From the NCBI RefSeq assembly GCF_016097555.1, contig NC_054704.1, positions 92,808,653 through 92,872,652 on the forward strand: a DNA stretch of 64,000 nt, written 5' to 3'. Shown here in pieces: positions 1-12,600 of this stretch. The notes under the pieces were generated by a model that searched no databases, was not told the DNA's origin, and was given only the letters and a program-made list of their open reading frames with translations. Both the position numbers and the translations under genes were made by a program. This DNA is from Gigantopelta aegis. Its lineage: Eukaryota; Mollusca; Gastropoda; Neomphalida; Peltospiridae. Position 1 is the stretch's first letter; each line of letters opens with the position of its first letter.

Positions 1-202
1 TTTCCGATAAGCAATTTTGATAAGCAATAAGGGACGTTTTATATACACCATCCCATAGACAGGATAGCACATACCACAGCCTTTATACATCAGTTGTGGT
101 GCACAGGCTGGAACTAAACACAACCCAATGGGTCCACCATGTGGGATCGATCAGTCGACCTACCATGAGCGAACGCTTTACCTCTGAGCTACGTCCCGCT
201 CC
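1..202 (-). mobile_element. tRNA-derived SINE, head and middle, minus strand, cut by window edge
   Basis: Read on the minus strand, the segment has a tRNA-like head (GTAGCTCAGAGGTAAAGCG, then a GATCGATCCC B-box-like motif). After that comes the conserved middle seen repeatedly in this window (CACCACAACTGATGTATAAA, then CTGTGGTATGTGCTATCCTG). The tail runs off the left edge, so the tail subfamily cannot be told. Confidence 0.8.
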
Positions 203-298
203 ATATACAAAAGAAGCCTTAAGTGGGGTTGGGATTGTGCAGAGGGTCACACCTCCACCAATCGCATGCATACCATATTCTTCTCTCTCTCTCTCTCC

Positions 299-342
299 CT
301 ATAACCATAGATTAAAATATGTTGAGTGCGTCGTTACATAAT
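299..342 (+). mobile_element. SINE tail fragment (type A)
   Basis: Carries the type-A 3' tail motif TGTTGAGTGCGTCGTTA, as in the full copies at 12798-13119 and 34866-35198. Only the last 40 or so bases are present, and a long CT tract follows directly. Confidence 0.65.
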
Positions 343-346
343 TGAC

Positions 347-418
<72 letters not shown>
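343..418. repeat. (CT)n microsatellite
   Basis: About 36 uninterrupted CT dinucleotides. The serine/leucine and arginine/glutamate ORFs read across it are artefacts. Confidence 0.95.
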
Positions 419-420
<2 letters not shown>

Positions 421-732
421 TCAGCGCGCGCGCTTGTGTATTCCACAATATAATTATAATATTTGATACATATTTTTTTTTCAAACTGAGGTTTTGTCAC
501 TTGAACTCCCCACCTGAATCCGCGCCTGCTTCATGTTTACAGATATTTTCTTAAATATAGGTCATACTACGATTTGTGCGGATAGGACGATAGAACCGAA
601 CATTAGTTTGAAACGCACTATAGAATGATGCTTTTGATATGCAAATGACCTTAGTTATTTATAGGAGAAATAACGTGCATTGAAAAGACACAGAGATTTT
701 TAAAAAGTGGAATTAAGTCAACTTCGTGCATT

Positions 733-1521
733 TTATATGATGATTTGTATATAAAACCTGTCGGGGTTTGGGTTTGTTTTCATGTAAATGCAAAGAAAAC
801 AAATATCGAATAGGAAATAAACGTAACATTTGCAAAAAAACTTTGGGTCTAAATAATTGAACAGGATAATAGTGTTTGTACAATAAATGTGATCTATGAT
901 AGTCGAAGAATTTTCGGTTATTCTGGTCGGCTTATCCACTATTTGAGTCAATTCATATGACTTCACTAAATTGCTCCACTTGGTATTAGAGCAACCATTT
1001 ATGAAATCGATATTAAAGTCTCCCATAACAATTATATCAAGGTTTTCATTTAAAGCCTTTTCCAGCTGAGTGTCAATCATATCTATCCAGGACACATGTG
1101 AGTTAGGTGGTCTGTAGACAAAACATAACAAGATGTTTTTAGCATGTTGTAAATTAATTTGTAGCCATATAGTTTCTGTAGTCAAGTCTTCGATATCATT
1201 TCGTCTTTTATAGGATAAGGAGTTTCTAATATATACAGCCAGTCCTCCACCCTGTTTGTCCCTTCTTTTTTTTCGTTCCAAGTTGCATTGATCAATATTA
1301 ATTATAGTATCCGGGATTTCCTGGCTTAGAAAGGTTTCACATAATCCTAATATATGTAAAGAAGGGTTTTCCCCCATTATCAATGAGATTTCATCTAATT
1401 TTGGCAGTATATGTTGAATGTTCCAACCTGGCAATATTGAAACTTTTTGTGGGGAAATTAAACTTGCTGTATCAGATCTAAATTTTGCTGTACCTAAAGT
1501 TGATGTTTTCCCACAAGACAA
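733..1521 (-). mobile_element. LINE fragment: APE-type endonuclease domain, 3'-truncated
   Basis: The minus-strand frame reads as the N-terminal part of a non-LTR retrotransposon endonuclease. Visible motifs in order are LHILGLCETFLS, GGGLAVYIRNSLSYKRR, VYRPPNS, IVMGDFNIDF and STIIDHIYCTN; the GDFN and DH motifs are characteristic of APE-type LINE endonucleases. The coding similarity fades near 870-880, before any SDH motif or reverse transcriptase, so this is a broken piece. It lies head to tail with another endonuclease fragment (1494-2450). Confidence 0.8.
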
Positions 1522-2450
1522 GGACTGTCATTAACTGACTGTGAGGCATCTCCCAACTTTGGGATTTTAGGGTTAAGATATTGCTTATTTTTAGAACTGT
1601 CTTGTGCAGCTTTATTAGCAATATTTATGATTAAATCAATTAGGCAGTGATTGGAAAGATAAGACAATGGATTTACTCTTAAAGACTGCACCTTGCTACA
1701 CATATCTGTATTAACTAAAAAGTAGTCAACTGTTCTAGCACTATTATAGGTGTACCAAGTTAGGTTACCAAAGCTATCTCCAATGCACCGTCCATTTAAT
1801 ATGCATGTTTTAGTTTTCTGACACAACTGGACGAGTTTATTTCCAAATACATTTACAGAATTGTCACGGTTATTCCTGCCACTGGGAATTTGACAAATGT
1901 TCTTAGAAAGAGCTGGTGGGGGTTTGAACTGGTTTTCTGGTTGGATTATATCTGTCAGAAAGTTGCCACATAATATTACATCCCCCGCTATCTGGTAAGA
2001 TATTATATCATTTGCTAGGGTGTCAAAAGGATCATACTGTTTTTCTAACCATATTTTAGAATTTTCAGGATCAATATATACAATTCCAATATATAAATCC
2101 TTCAGCAGTCCAAGAACCTCTCCTGAAAGTTTAACCCAGATGATGTCTCCATAATGTTTATCAATTATTGTTACAGCATCTACATAATTTGGTTTATACA
2201 AGAATACAGTTCCTCCTCTGTTTGAGTCAGTGTTTTTACCTTTGTGGCTTATGCATTTTGTGACATATCCAGGGAAGGAGCTATTGTACATTCCCATTTC
2301 TGACTCATCTGAGGGAACCCAACAATCAACTAATGCAACAAAATCACTATTACTAAACATGCTGACAGTATCATTGACAGTAGTCGATCATTTACATTTT
2401 GAAACTAGACCTTGAACACTCCAACAAGATATTTTAAAAGTAGTTACCAT
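1494..2450 (-). mobile_element. LINE fragment: second APE-type endonuclease domain, degenerate
   Basis: A minus-strand start at 2450 gives ISCWSVQGLVSK, the usual beginning of LINE ORF2 endonucleases. After one in-frame stop (TGA about 20 codons in) the frame continues as FVALVDCWVPSDES, RGGTVFLYKPN, VILCGNFLTDI (normally GDFN), LTWYTYNSARTVDYFLVN and LSNHCLIDL (normally SDH). The stop and the altered catalytic motifs show a dead copy. It differs in sequence from the neighbouring endonuclease at 733-1521, so the two come from different LINEs or from diverged copies. Confidence 0.75.
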
Positions 2451-2830
2451 GGTAGAAAATTTAAAATATATAATAAAAATTTCAATATCTAAATCTAAAT
2501 TATCTTAATCACATATACTATTAAACAATAAAATAGCAAGTCCTACCGTGTTGTAGAATGAACACAGTACACAGAGAACACAAACTTATATCCTCAGAAT
2601 TGTCTTGTATCTGGTTCACTAGCTGTGTTTACTTTAAGTTATAACTTGTTCACAGAATAAATGTACCTTTAGTATAATAAACAAAGCAACTAAAATGTAT
2701 CTTGTCTCCAAATTCACTGGTTTCACAGTATACACGTCTGTTAAGACAAAATCTCAAAATTTAATATCCACTAATATCCTCTCCACCACATGGGCGGTAC
2801 TGTCTGGTTCCAGGGTGGTGTCCAGTATCC

Positions 2831-4134
2831 GCTGTTGTTGTGTCCCTGGTATTGTGGAGGCACAGCTGCACCAGGTATCCACTGTTGTTGTGTCCCTGGT
2901 ATTGTGGAGGCACAGCTGCACCAGGTATCCGCTGTTGTTGTGTCCCTGGTATTGTGGAGGCACAGCTGCACCAGGTATCCGCTGTTGTTGTGTCCCTGGT
3001 ATTGTGGAGGCACAGCTGCACCAGGTATCCACTGTTGTTGTGTCCCTGGTATTGTGGAGGCACAGCTGCACCAGGTATCCGCTGTTGTTGTGTCCCTGGT
3101 ATTGTGGAGGCACAGCTGCACCAGGTATCCGCTGTTGTTGTGTCCCTGGTATTGTGGAGGCACAGCTGCACCAGGTATCCGCTGTTGTTGTGTCCCTGGT
3201 ATTGTGGAGGCACAGCTGCACCAGGTATCCACTGTTGTTGTGTCCCTGGTATTGTGGAGGCACAGCTGCACCAGGTATCCGCTGTTGTTGTGTCCCTGGT
3301 ATTGTGGAGGCACAGCTGCACCAGGTATCCGCTGTTGTTGTGTCCCTGGTATTGTGGAGGCACAGCTGCACCAGGTATCCGCTGTTGTTGTGTCCCTGGT
3401 ATTGTGGAGGCACAGCTGCACCAGGTATCCACTGTTGTTGTGTCCCTGGTATTGTGGAGGCACAGCTGCACCAGGTATCCACTGTTGTTGTGTCCCTGGT
3501 ATTGTGGAGGCACAGCTGCACCAGGTATCCACTGTTGTTGTGTCCCTGGTATTGTGGAGGCACAGCTGCACCAGGTATCCACTGTTGTTGTGTCCCTGGT
3601 ATTGTGGAGGCACAGCTGCACCAGGTATCCACTGTTGTTGTGTCCCTGGTATTGTGGAGGCACAGCTGCACCAGGTATCCACTGTTGTTGTGTCCCTGGT
3701 ATTGTGGAGGCACAGCTGCACCAGGTATCCGCTGTTGTTGTGTCCCTGGTATTGTGGAGGCACAGCTGCACCAGGTATCCACTGTTGTTGTGTCCCTGGT
3801 ATTGTGGAGGCACAGCTGCACCAGGTATCCACTGTTGTTGTGTCCCTGGTATTGTGGAGGCACAGCTGCACCAGGTATCCACTGTTGTTGTGTCCCTGGT
3901 ATTGTGGAGGCACAGCTGCACCAGGTATCCACTGTTGTTGTGTCCCTGGTATTGTGGAGGCACAGCTGCACCAGGTATCCACTGTTGTTGTGTCCCTGGT
4001 ATTGTGGAGGCACAGCTGCACCAGGTATCCGCTGTTGTTGTGTCCCTGGTATTGTGGAGGCACAGCTGCACCAGGTATCCACTGTTGTTGTGTCCCTGGT
4101 ATTGTGGAGGCACAGCTGCACCAGGTATCCACTG
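2831..4134. repeat. 50-bp minisatellite, 26 nearly identical units
   Basis: Units of exactly 50 bp start at 2831, 2881, 2931 and so on to 4081. By eye every unit is identical except its first base, which is G or A (GCTGTTGTTG or ACTGTTGTTG). Read along the array the variant is G in most of the first 12 units and A in most of the rest. Because 50 is not a multiple of 3 and the unit lacks stops, long ORFs appear in several frames on both strands; I do not treat them as genes. Confidence 0.95.
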
Positions 4135-4299
4135 TGCAGTATTACCTGGAAGGATTGTTGTCTCACCTGCTGTGTTGACTGTACCAGGATATTGTTGTGG
4201 GTCTATAGGTATTTGTCCAGGCTACAGGGTTGAGGTACCTGTCCATTCTATCTTGCGAGAATTTCCGATTCAATGACAGAAACGCAGGTTACGCAGATT

Positions 4300-5850
4300 A
4301 GTAACTGTGAGACGGTTACTAGTCCAGCCTGTAATAACTTAAAAGAAAAGAAACACATGATTTATGTTTCTATTTATTACTGCATGGAAAGTAAACACTA
4401 TTAAAATTCCATGTTTAATGTTACAATTCAGAAACATCGAATATTTTGCGGTGTTTAAGACAAATTCCACGGCCTAAAAATATGAATTCTGCACGCGTTC
4501 TGCACGAAAAGTGATTTTCCGCGGACGAACAACTATTCTGCACGATGCTGCAAATTCTGCAAATGTTTCCGCTTCCGCGGAATCGCGGAATTCAGGAGGG
4601 ACTGACATTTGTTGTTGTTTCTTGTTTTACCGTCTGTACTGCTAATCAACGGATGTGTGCTTCACAGTTGGCTATAAATCATCTTATGACATAGCCTCCT
4701 TCAGAAAAAATGCAAATGGAATGTATTAAATTAACCGTTCTCAACAAGTTTGTTTTCTTTTTCAATTTAATTATATATTTCCTACTTCATGCAGTGTATT
4801 GTCATAGTAAGTAAATCTACAAATGTCAAGCATAGCCTGCCCAGAGCCAATTAGATGCATTGCAGAGTCATACTTTCTTAATTGATACACAGTAGAGATG
4901 TCGGGACTGAATGGGTACTAGTATTCCTGAAGGTGTGAAGATCGGTTATTTGCTGCACCTTATCGCTATTGTTAAAATATCCCTTTTAAATAACAGTAAA
5001 CATTTACTGTGGCCGCTTAATACAGGTATTTGAGCGATTTGGGATCCGATTTAGGTGGCTGCTGGCCGCGTTAGACAGGTGACCGCTTATTACAGGTGCA
5101 TTTACATTATAAATCGTTTGGAAGGGGAAAAATGGCCGTTTAAGGTAGGTGATCGCTGATTACAGGTGGCCGCTAGGACAGGTTTGACTGTATATATCAT
5201 AACAAAAGCACTTTAGAAATTTACGAATGGAAATGAATGTTTGTTCAGGGGTGGGGTGGAGGCGGACCCTAGTTCTATTTATTAATTTTTTTTTTTTAAA
5301 AGAAAGCAATATCAGTTATTTATTCAAATTATAGTTTTCCATCCCTCCTAATGTGTGTATGTTTCCCCAAAATTACCCATATTAATAAAAAAGAAGAAAA
5401 AAAGAAGAGATAAACAACAAAGGAAAAGAAAATTAAAATAGTGGCCTACTAATTATCTGTCATATTGTTAATTGTGGACATAGTTCACATTTCTGATTGA
5501 CAACCCCTGGCTATGTATATATATACTGGGAGTAGTCGATTACACGCGACACACAAGTATGTAACTTGACCTCGTAATCCCTGGTCGGTTATGCTAGGGT
5601 GGATCTAGGATTTGCTGGGAGCGTAGTCCGAGTCGAACTTAGCAAATGCGTTATATTTTGCCATTACTGGGTCCGCCTTGGGCTACAGATATTAATCATA
5701 ACCGTCCGTATGTTCGTCTAGCTCTCTAGCGGCAGAATATTCAGGCTAATTTTACCCTAATATCTAAAGCATCCGCTATATATTAGAATTAAAAATTCTA
5801 CTTTCAAAAACGTCTGCCGCATGCTCACACAAACGGGAGTTAACGCTGGG
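4300..5850. other. No gene seen; diffuse old repeat remnants
   Basis: No convincing exon. 5010-5195 has several variants of a CCGCTTAATACAGGT-like phrase (CCGCTTATTACAGGT, CGCTGATTACAGGT), suggesting a degraded element end. The rest is AT-rich sequence with short A and T runs. Confidence 0.5.
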
Positions 5851-5851
5851 C

Positions 5852-6528
5852 CATAGGCGTACGGGCTCCCGTCTTTTGTCCGAATAAAACATAACATTTA
5901 TTCTCATTGGCATTACTATCAAACATCACTACGCATTTTAAACATGGATTACAACTAATTTTGAGGGTAGAATGATGAAAATACATGCCATGTCATGTCA
6001 TAGGGTTTTACGTGCACATTCAGAGCAAGCTGTTGTTGCGCACGCCTGTCGTGGGCGCAAGAGCCGGCCTTGGCCAGCTTTTCCGTCCATGACAGGAAAG
6101 GTGCGGGAGGGGAAGGAGGGACCGCCTGCACTGGCAGGTGCAAGGGAGCACCAGCAGCCCTAATGAATCGGTAGCAGGCGGGTGGGAGTGGTGGTGGTGC
6201 TATGGAATTTGAATGGAGCCGTTAATGCCAAAGAGAAAGTGGTGCGCAATTTTGTTGAGGAAATTTTGGCGCAATTTTGAACGGTCGGTCGAAAGGTAAA
6301 TGGCCGAGCTAATATAGGTTTTGGTATTAGTGAATCGAGAGTAGCTCGTTAATTTTAGACCTTTACGGTGCTGTGGTGTCTCCCTAGGTTGCCCATCGGG
6401 CCCTTATAAAGGGCCTGACCGCTTGAAAATACATGTTATTGGGGTTTTTTTAAAGGTCTCAATTTAGCACATTTTCCCCGAAGATATTTTTTGCCCGAAT
6501 TTGAGCACATACTCCAGCACTAGGGTAC
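5852..6528 (+). mobile_element. MITE family 5, interrupted copy
   Basis: Begins with CATAGGCGTACGGGCTCCC and follows the same order of motifs as the copies at 7632-7946 and 12117-12387 (AATCACTACGCATTTT-like phrase, ACAACTAATTTTGAGG, GTCTCAATTTAGCACATTTT, TTGCCCGAATTTGAG). It is split at about 5987 by a 437-bp insertion and lacks the expected right terminus. Confidence 0.7.
5988..6424. mobile_element. Unclassified 437-bp insertion with 11-bp target duplication
   Basis: Flanked by GAAAATACATG at 5977-5987 and again at 6425-6435. The host MITE resumes directly after the second copy. The insert is GC-richer than its surroundings and holds no convincing ORF. Its class is not clear: an 11-bp duplication fits a non-autonomous retroelement or a Mutator-like element. 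Confidence 0.65.
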
Positions 6529-6661
6529 ATACAAATACAGAAATAATGAAATGCAGGACAACAGGATATTTATTTGTGTGGATTTGATCTCCATATAAAT
6601 ACAGAAATAATGAAATACAGGACAACAGGATATTTATTTGTGTGGATTTGATCTCCATATA
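6529..6661. repeat. Two tandem copies of a 65-bp sequence
   Basis: AAATACAGAAATAATGAAAT, ending in TTGATCTCCATAT, occurs twice in succession with about one difference. It lies about 0.4 kb upstream of the receptor gene start. Confidence 0.85.
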
Positions 6662-7085
6662 ATTTTTAAATGTGAATGAATTTTTTTTTAAAAATGAAGA
6701 GGGTGAGGGTAGTCCGATACATCTTCCATCAAATGAATTTGACAAATTCACCTGTCAGACTGCAGAAGTTCCGAACTTCCTCGAGATCGACGGATCAAAC
6801 TCCCCTCCCCCCCCCCCCCCCCATTGCTTCTCTTAGATTCGCCATGTCATCACGAGATAATAACACGGGATAAAAACGTGACATAAAAATCAGAATACCG
6901 TAACTGATAATATCGGCGTGATTTCCTCCTTCAGTTAACTCGATATGATAACAGCTTTAAAGTGAATAATATATCTGTAGTAAGAATAGGACCTACTCTA
7001 TTTTCTAAACCAGATATTTAGACAAGTTTAACACAAACACAAAGCCCGGGTTCTTTCTTCGAAGCATACTCCAGTAACCGTTCTA

Positions 7086-8414
7086 ATGGCGTCTTTACAC
7101 GATGCTTCTTTTTACTGCATTACCGAATCGGAACTTCCGAACAACGGGCCCGATTCTTGGTATCGGGACACTTACTCGAAAATCAGCATCACGTCTGCTT
7201 GTGTTGGGTTTTGTGGCGCGATCTGGCAACTGGCAATGTGGCGGGTGAGTTCGCAGCGGTCGGAGGAATCGGAAACGAGAAGAGGAACGGGGTATACCAT
7301 TAACCCGGTCGTCATCGTCGGGTTGGCGCTGGCCAATTTGATGTCATGTGTTGGTAGGTACACGATTCTTAACTCTTATGCTCGGATCAGACTGCCAACT
7401 GTCACGACGAAGTTGGCCAACTCGACGGTTTTGTTGTATATACATGCATATTACGTATAATATACCTGTATATTATACTTTTGACAATGTAATTTGTTTA
7501 GTTTTATTCTCATAACTCTGTAAGAAGTGGCCTTAAATATTGTTTATTAAGAATGTTTCTCGTGTATTTTACTGTGTAAATATCTTGGGTGAGATTTTAA
7601 CAAAATATCTGTCTGTCTATCTGTTTGTAATCATAGGCGTACAGGCTCCCATTTTTGTCGGGGGTGGGGGTGGGGGGGGGGGGAGAGGCTGATTTTCGCC
7701 CGAATTAAACAAAAATGCCCGAATCTGGATAACAATATTTGTTCATATTAGTATTACTACCAAACAGCTATAAAGGGTTGCAAACGAATCACTACGCATT
7801 TTTACATGGATTAGGACTAATTCTGAGGGCAGAATGATGGAAATACATGGTAAAAAAAAGTCTCAGGTTAGCACATTTTGCCGGAACATCTCTATAATTT
7901 TCGCCCGAATTTGAGGTTTTGCCCCCTGTTTCGTACGCTTATGTCTGTAATTTTCCCAACTCCCGACTTGCGACAGGCGCGCTCAGATTAACATCTAATG
8001 GGTTATGCGACGAAAACTGAGTTGTAAGAGCGATCAGACTAGTAATTGAACAGTCGTAAAAGTCGGGACAGCAGGAAGTTGGCCAACTTTGTGCTGGCAG
8101 TTGGTAGTCTGATGCTAGCATTAGGTACACTATGTGAAAATATAAGCTCGAGTGTATTTTAGCCTACAACAAGTTTTACGCTACAAATTTTACATCAACT
8201 CTAAAGGCGATGTCACACGATACGAGTGTCTCGTACGAGAGTAGCCAGTTGTGACAAGACAAAAATTACGATTTCATCTGTTACTACAATACTATCAGAT
8301 GCAGGTACATAACTCATATTATTACATCAGACCATCCTCTTTTAAATTAATACAGTTATAATTAATAATGTAAAGCAGCTAATAACACTGTAAATATTTA
8401 TTAGGGGCAACCAC

Positions 8415-8471
<57 letters not shown>

Positions 8472-10768
8472 GAGGGAGGGAGGGAGAGAGAGAGAGGGGG
8501 GAAGGGAGGGAGGGAGGGAGAGAGAGCAAGGTCCTTTACATACCTTAATAAAGTAATTATACCTTCTAATTATTAACTATTTGTGTGTTGTGATAATTAG
8601 TATTGCTCGTGTTTTAGGCGTAATCGCAAGGACTGCGGCACTGATTGTGACGACCCCACCGACGACAATAACCGCATGGAACTCATTAACCACACCTGAC
8701 AACGGCAACGTTTTCGGTCTGACCTGCACCCAGTCTACAAATATAACCAACCAGTCTGTTATTCCGACTGTAGATACACTCATAGTGATCTCTGGAACTG
8801 CCATCGAAGTAAAACTACAACAACCACATTATCAACCCCTCCCCAAGAACCCCCCCAAAAAACAAGCAACACCCACAACAAAACATAAAAACAAAACAAA
8901 ACAAAACGAAACAACAACAACAACAACCAACAATAAACAAATAAAGAACAAAAACTAAACACCAGTCCCTAGAGTGGGTGAGAGTGAATGTCTCGGAAAG
9001 TCAAGGGGCGGGACGTAACCCGGTGGTAAGTAAAGCACTCGCTTGATGTGCGATCGGTTTGGGATCGATCCCCGTCGGTGGGCCCATTGAGCTACTTCTC
9101 GTTTCAGCGTGCACCACGACTGGTATATCAAAGGCCGTGGTATGTGCTATTCTGTCTCTGGGGTGGTGCATATAACAAATGTCTTGCTACTAATGGAAAA
9201 ATCTAGCGGGTTTCATAAGACTGTGAAAATTACCAAATGTTTGACATCCAATAGTCGAAGATTAATAAATCAATGTGATCTAGTGGTGTCATTAAACAAA
9301 ACTAACTTTAGCTTTAACTTTGTCAGTGAATGAATGTGTCAGTCAGTCAGTCAGTCATAATGATAATATAATACACATATAGGCCTATAATAGTTGTAAT
9401 AGGATTTTTTTTAATGCTTATTTTAAATAAATGGGCCATTTTGGATAATCTATTAAGTTTGGTGGATAAGAGCTGCGATTTCCTCTGAAGACATATTTAT
9501 CCAGACGAAATATTTAGTTTACCGTTACCATGTTTCACACAAATAATCGTTTAATCCTGGTTTCTATAACATCTGTAACATGACGCAAACAGACGCAGAG
9601 TGACGCAAACAGACGCAAAGTGACGCAGACAGACGCAGATTGACGCAAACAGACGCAGGGTGACGCAAACAGACGCAGGGTGACGCAAACAGACGCAGAT
9701 TGAGGCAAACAGATGCAGATTGACACAAACAGACGCAAAGTGACGCAAACAGACGCAGATTGACGCAAACAGACGCATGGTGACGCAAACAGACGCAGAT
9801 TGACGCAGAGTGACGCAAACGGACGCAGATTGACGCAAACAGACGCAGGGTGACGCAAACAGACGCAGATTGAGGCAAACAGACGTAGAGTGACACAAAC
9901 AGACGCAGAGTGACGAAAACCAAAGACAATATTTACGGAAACAGAGTAGCTCGTTAGATCGTTAGATACGAATATCGATGTGATATATGTTTCAGATGTT
10001 CACTAACTTCAGCTATGCGGCATCCGTGATGTGGACGTTGGCGTTCGCCATCGACGTTGTCGCAAAACTCAAGATAATGGCCAGCAAGTCGACAACCACG
10101 TCGCCGCCGTGAGTAGAAAGGTCACATGAGTCTTGACCTATAACTGGCTATATAGATTACTTTATTGAGTGTATATCAGTGCTTGTGTGTGTGCATGTGA
10201 TGTGTGCGTGTGTGTGTTTGTGTATATGTGTGTGTATGTATGTGTATGTGCGCGTGTGCGTTATGTGTATGGGCGCGTTTGTATGTGTGTCTGTATGTGT
10301 GTATGTGCGTGCGTGCGTGCGTGTATGTGTGTGTATGAATATCTACCGTATGTTTATCGGACTGACGATTGACAGTGAATCGGCCTTTCGTGGTTTAAAA
10401 ATCCTTCTTGACCTCACAATTTGTCGTTGCTGGGACTCGAACATTTGGCTCCGACTCGCCCGCAGTTCCCAGACCACCACAATAACCGATGCTCGTTTAA
10501 CTGATAATATACGTGGGGCCTACAAACCACGTGGTTGGCCCATAATGAAGTGTGCAAACCTTGCATGTATGTATAGATATCTATATATTGTATGTATGCT
10601 GGGTTTGTCTAGTACACACTTAGATATTAACGCATTCGCACAGGGAATACAATCCTATACGTACAGGTACGTGTATATGAATTTGTATGTGTTATGTGTA
10701 TGTATGTATGAATGGATGGATGGATGGATGGATATATGGATGGACGAATGGATAAATTAATTAATTAA

Positions 10769-10810
<42 letters not shown>

Positions 10811-12565
10811 TGGTGTAATTGTGTTTGCGCGCGCGTATGTATATAAACCAAATCCAACAAACCAATCCACACATTTCACAAAGTTATATCCTTATATATA
10901 TATATTTATTTATTTATTACGAGTTAAAGTGACAGACCCTAGTTTTTAAACACTACGTCGTAATTTTCACTATTAAAGCCGTTTTTACATTTTATTATTT
11001 AGATTATTTTTTGTACATCCGAAGTCGTTCTGGTTATCCAGGTTTTTGCAATACCCCAATAATAATTATAATTCTTAAAATACTTGTTCGTCTGAGAAGT
11101 AATGGTTATCAAGAAAAGCTCTAGTTATGTTTAGACCGTATTTCCCTGTTTAAACATGACGGAATTTAGCTTCTCTCTGTTATCCAAATGTGTGTTGCAG
11201 GTTTGTAGATTAATTAAACTTAGTGTCCATTTTCACGCTTCGATAAGCACAAATGGAACATTTTGACATAGGCAGGTAGAATTATATATGATTTATTCCT
11301 GTAGGTCAGGTATATTCTATTCGTTGATGTGTTGGGGGATTTCTGCCATCACTACCACTGCAGGGACTCTCGCCATATTTCTGGATTCCAGTTTTCCAGG
11401 GCAGTAAGTGATTAAATCTATAATTAATATTAGATACATCAACCTTCATCAGGTGTGTAAAGCATCAACAGCTTTATAGCTGTTACCAGTCAGGAACCTT
11501 TGTCTTTTCCTGTGCTAAACGGAAGAACTGGCGAAAGTCAGTACAAGTTTGCGCCCATGACAGGAATGCGCTGCAACAGTTTGCGCTAACGTGCACGTTA
11601 AACACCCTGACCTTGACCTGACGTTTGTCTAAGATATTAAATGGACTGTCGTGAAATTGATGCCATTGTAAGAGGTTTCAACTATTTTTATACCGACTAA
11701 AATTACGTACTAAATATAGAGATTTTTGTTTAAATGTCAGTGTCTATATATATTCAATGTGTTTCTGGTCATCATAATGTTTGTATGTATCCCAAATTGG
11801 ATTTAGTCTCATAATAATTTCGTACGTACATAAAACACGCACCCCCCCCCACACACACACAAACACATACACACACAACAACAACAACAAAAATATGTAT
11901 ATTGAGACCTAATAATTGTTTGAAATAATACAAAATATTTTGAAATAATACAAACACTTCTAATATACAGCCACTGGTATGTTGTTCAGAAAAATATATT
12001 TAATACGTAATTATACTTTATAGTCATTATAAAGTCTGTTAACCGGCAGCATGTTAATGGCAGCAAACTCAGGACTGTGCCTTTAACTGAGGTATGTGTC
12101 TATGGACATAGGTGTACGAGCTTCTATTTTAAAGGGGGGCAGGCTGGCTTTTGCCCGAAGTAACTGAAAATGCCCGAATCTGGATAACAAACAGTTATAT
12201 AGGGTAGCAAACGAATCACTACGCATTTTTACATAGATTACAACTAATTTTGAGGCTAGAATGATGGAAATACATAGTAAAAAGGTCTCAGGTTAGCACA
12301 TTTTCCTCGAATATCTGTGTAATGTTTGCCAGAATTTGAGGTTTTGCTCCAGCCCCTGGCCCCGTGTCTCGTACGCTTATGTCTATGGGGGCATATTTGT
12401 ATCTTAAAGCCGCTGACCCTAATTATTAGGTAGTGTAAAATATAACTGGTAGCTAACACATTACGAGCACTATAGGCCTACTAAATAATATTTGGAAGTC
12501 CGAAATGCAATTTTTAATAGAACAGTTAATACTACAAGTCCTACCGTTGGTAATAAATGTGTTTG

Positions 12566-12600
<35 letters not shown>

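Noticed and set aside
2695-4276. Six long overlapping ORFs (450-512 codons) on both strands
   Set aside because: All come from the 50-bp array, which lacks stops in several frames. No frame is privileged and no splice partners were found.
7086-7460. A 124-residue single-exon gene
   Set aside because: The ORF runs through the exon 1 donor at 7353. The family alignment and phase require splicing to 8618.
9535-9929. Leu/Cys/Ser-rich minus-strand ORFs
   Set aside because: Artefacts of the 20-bp array in receptor intron 2.
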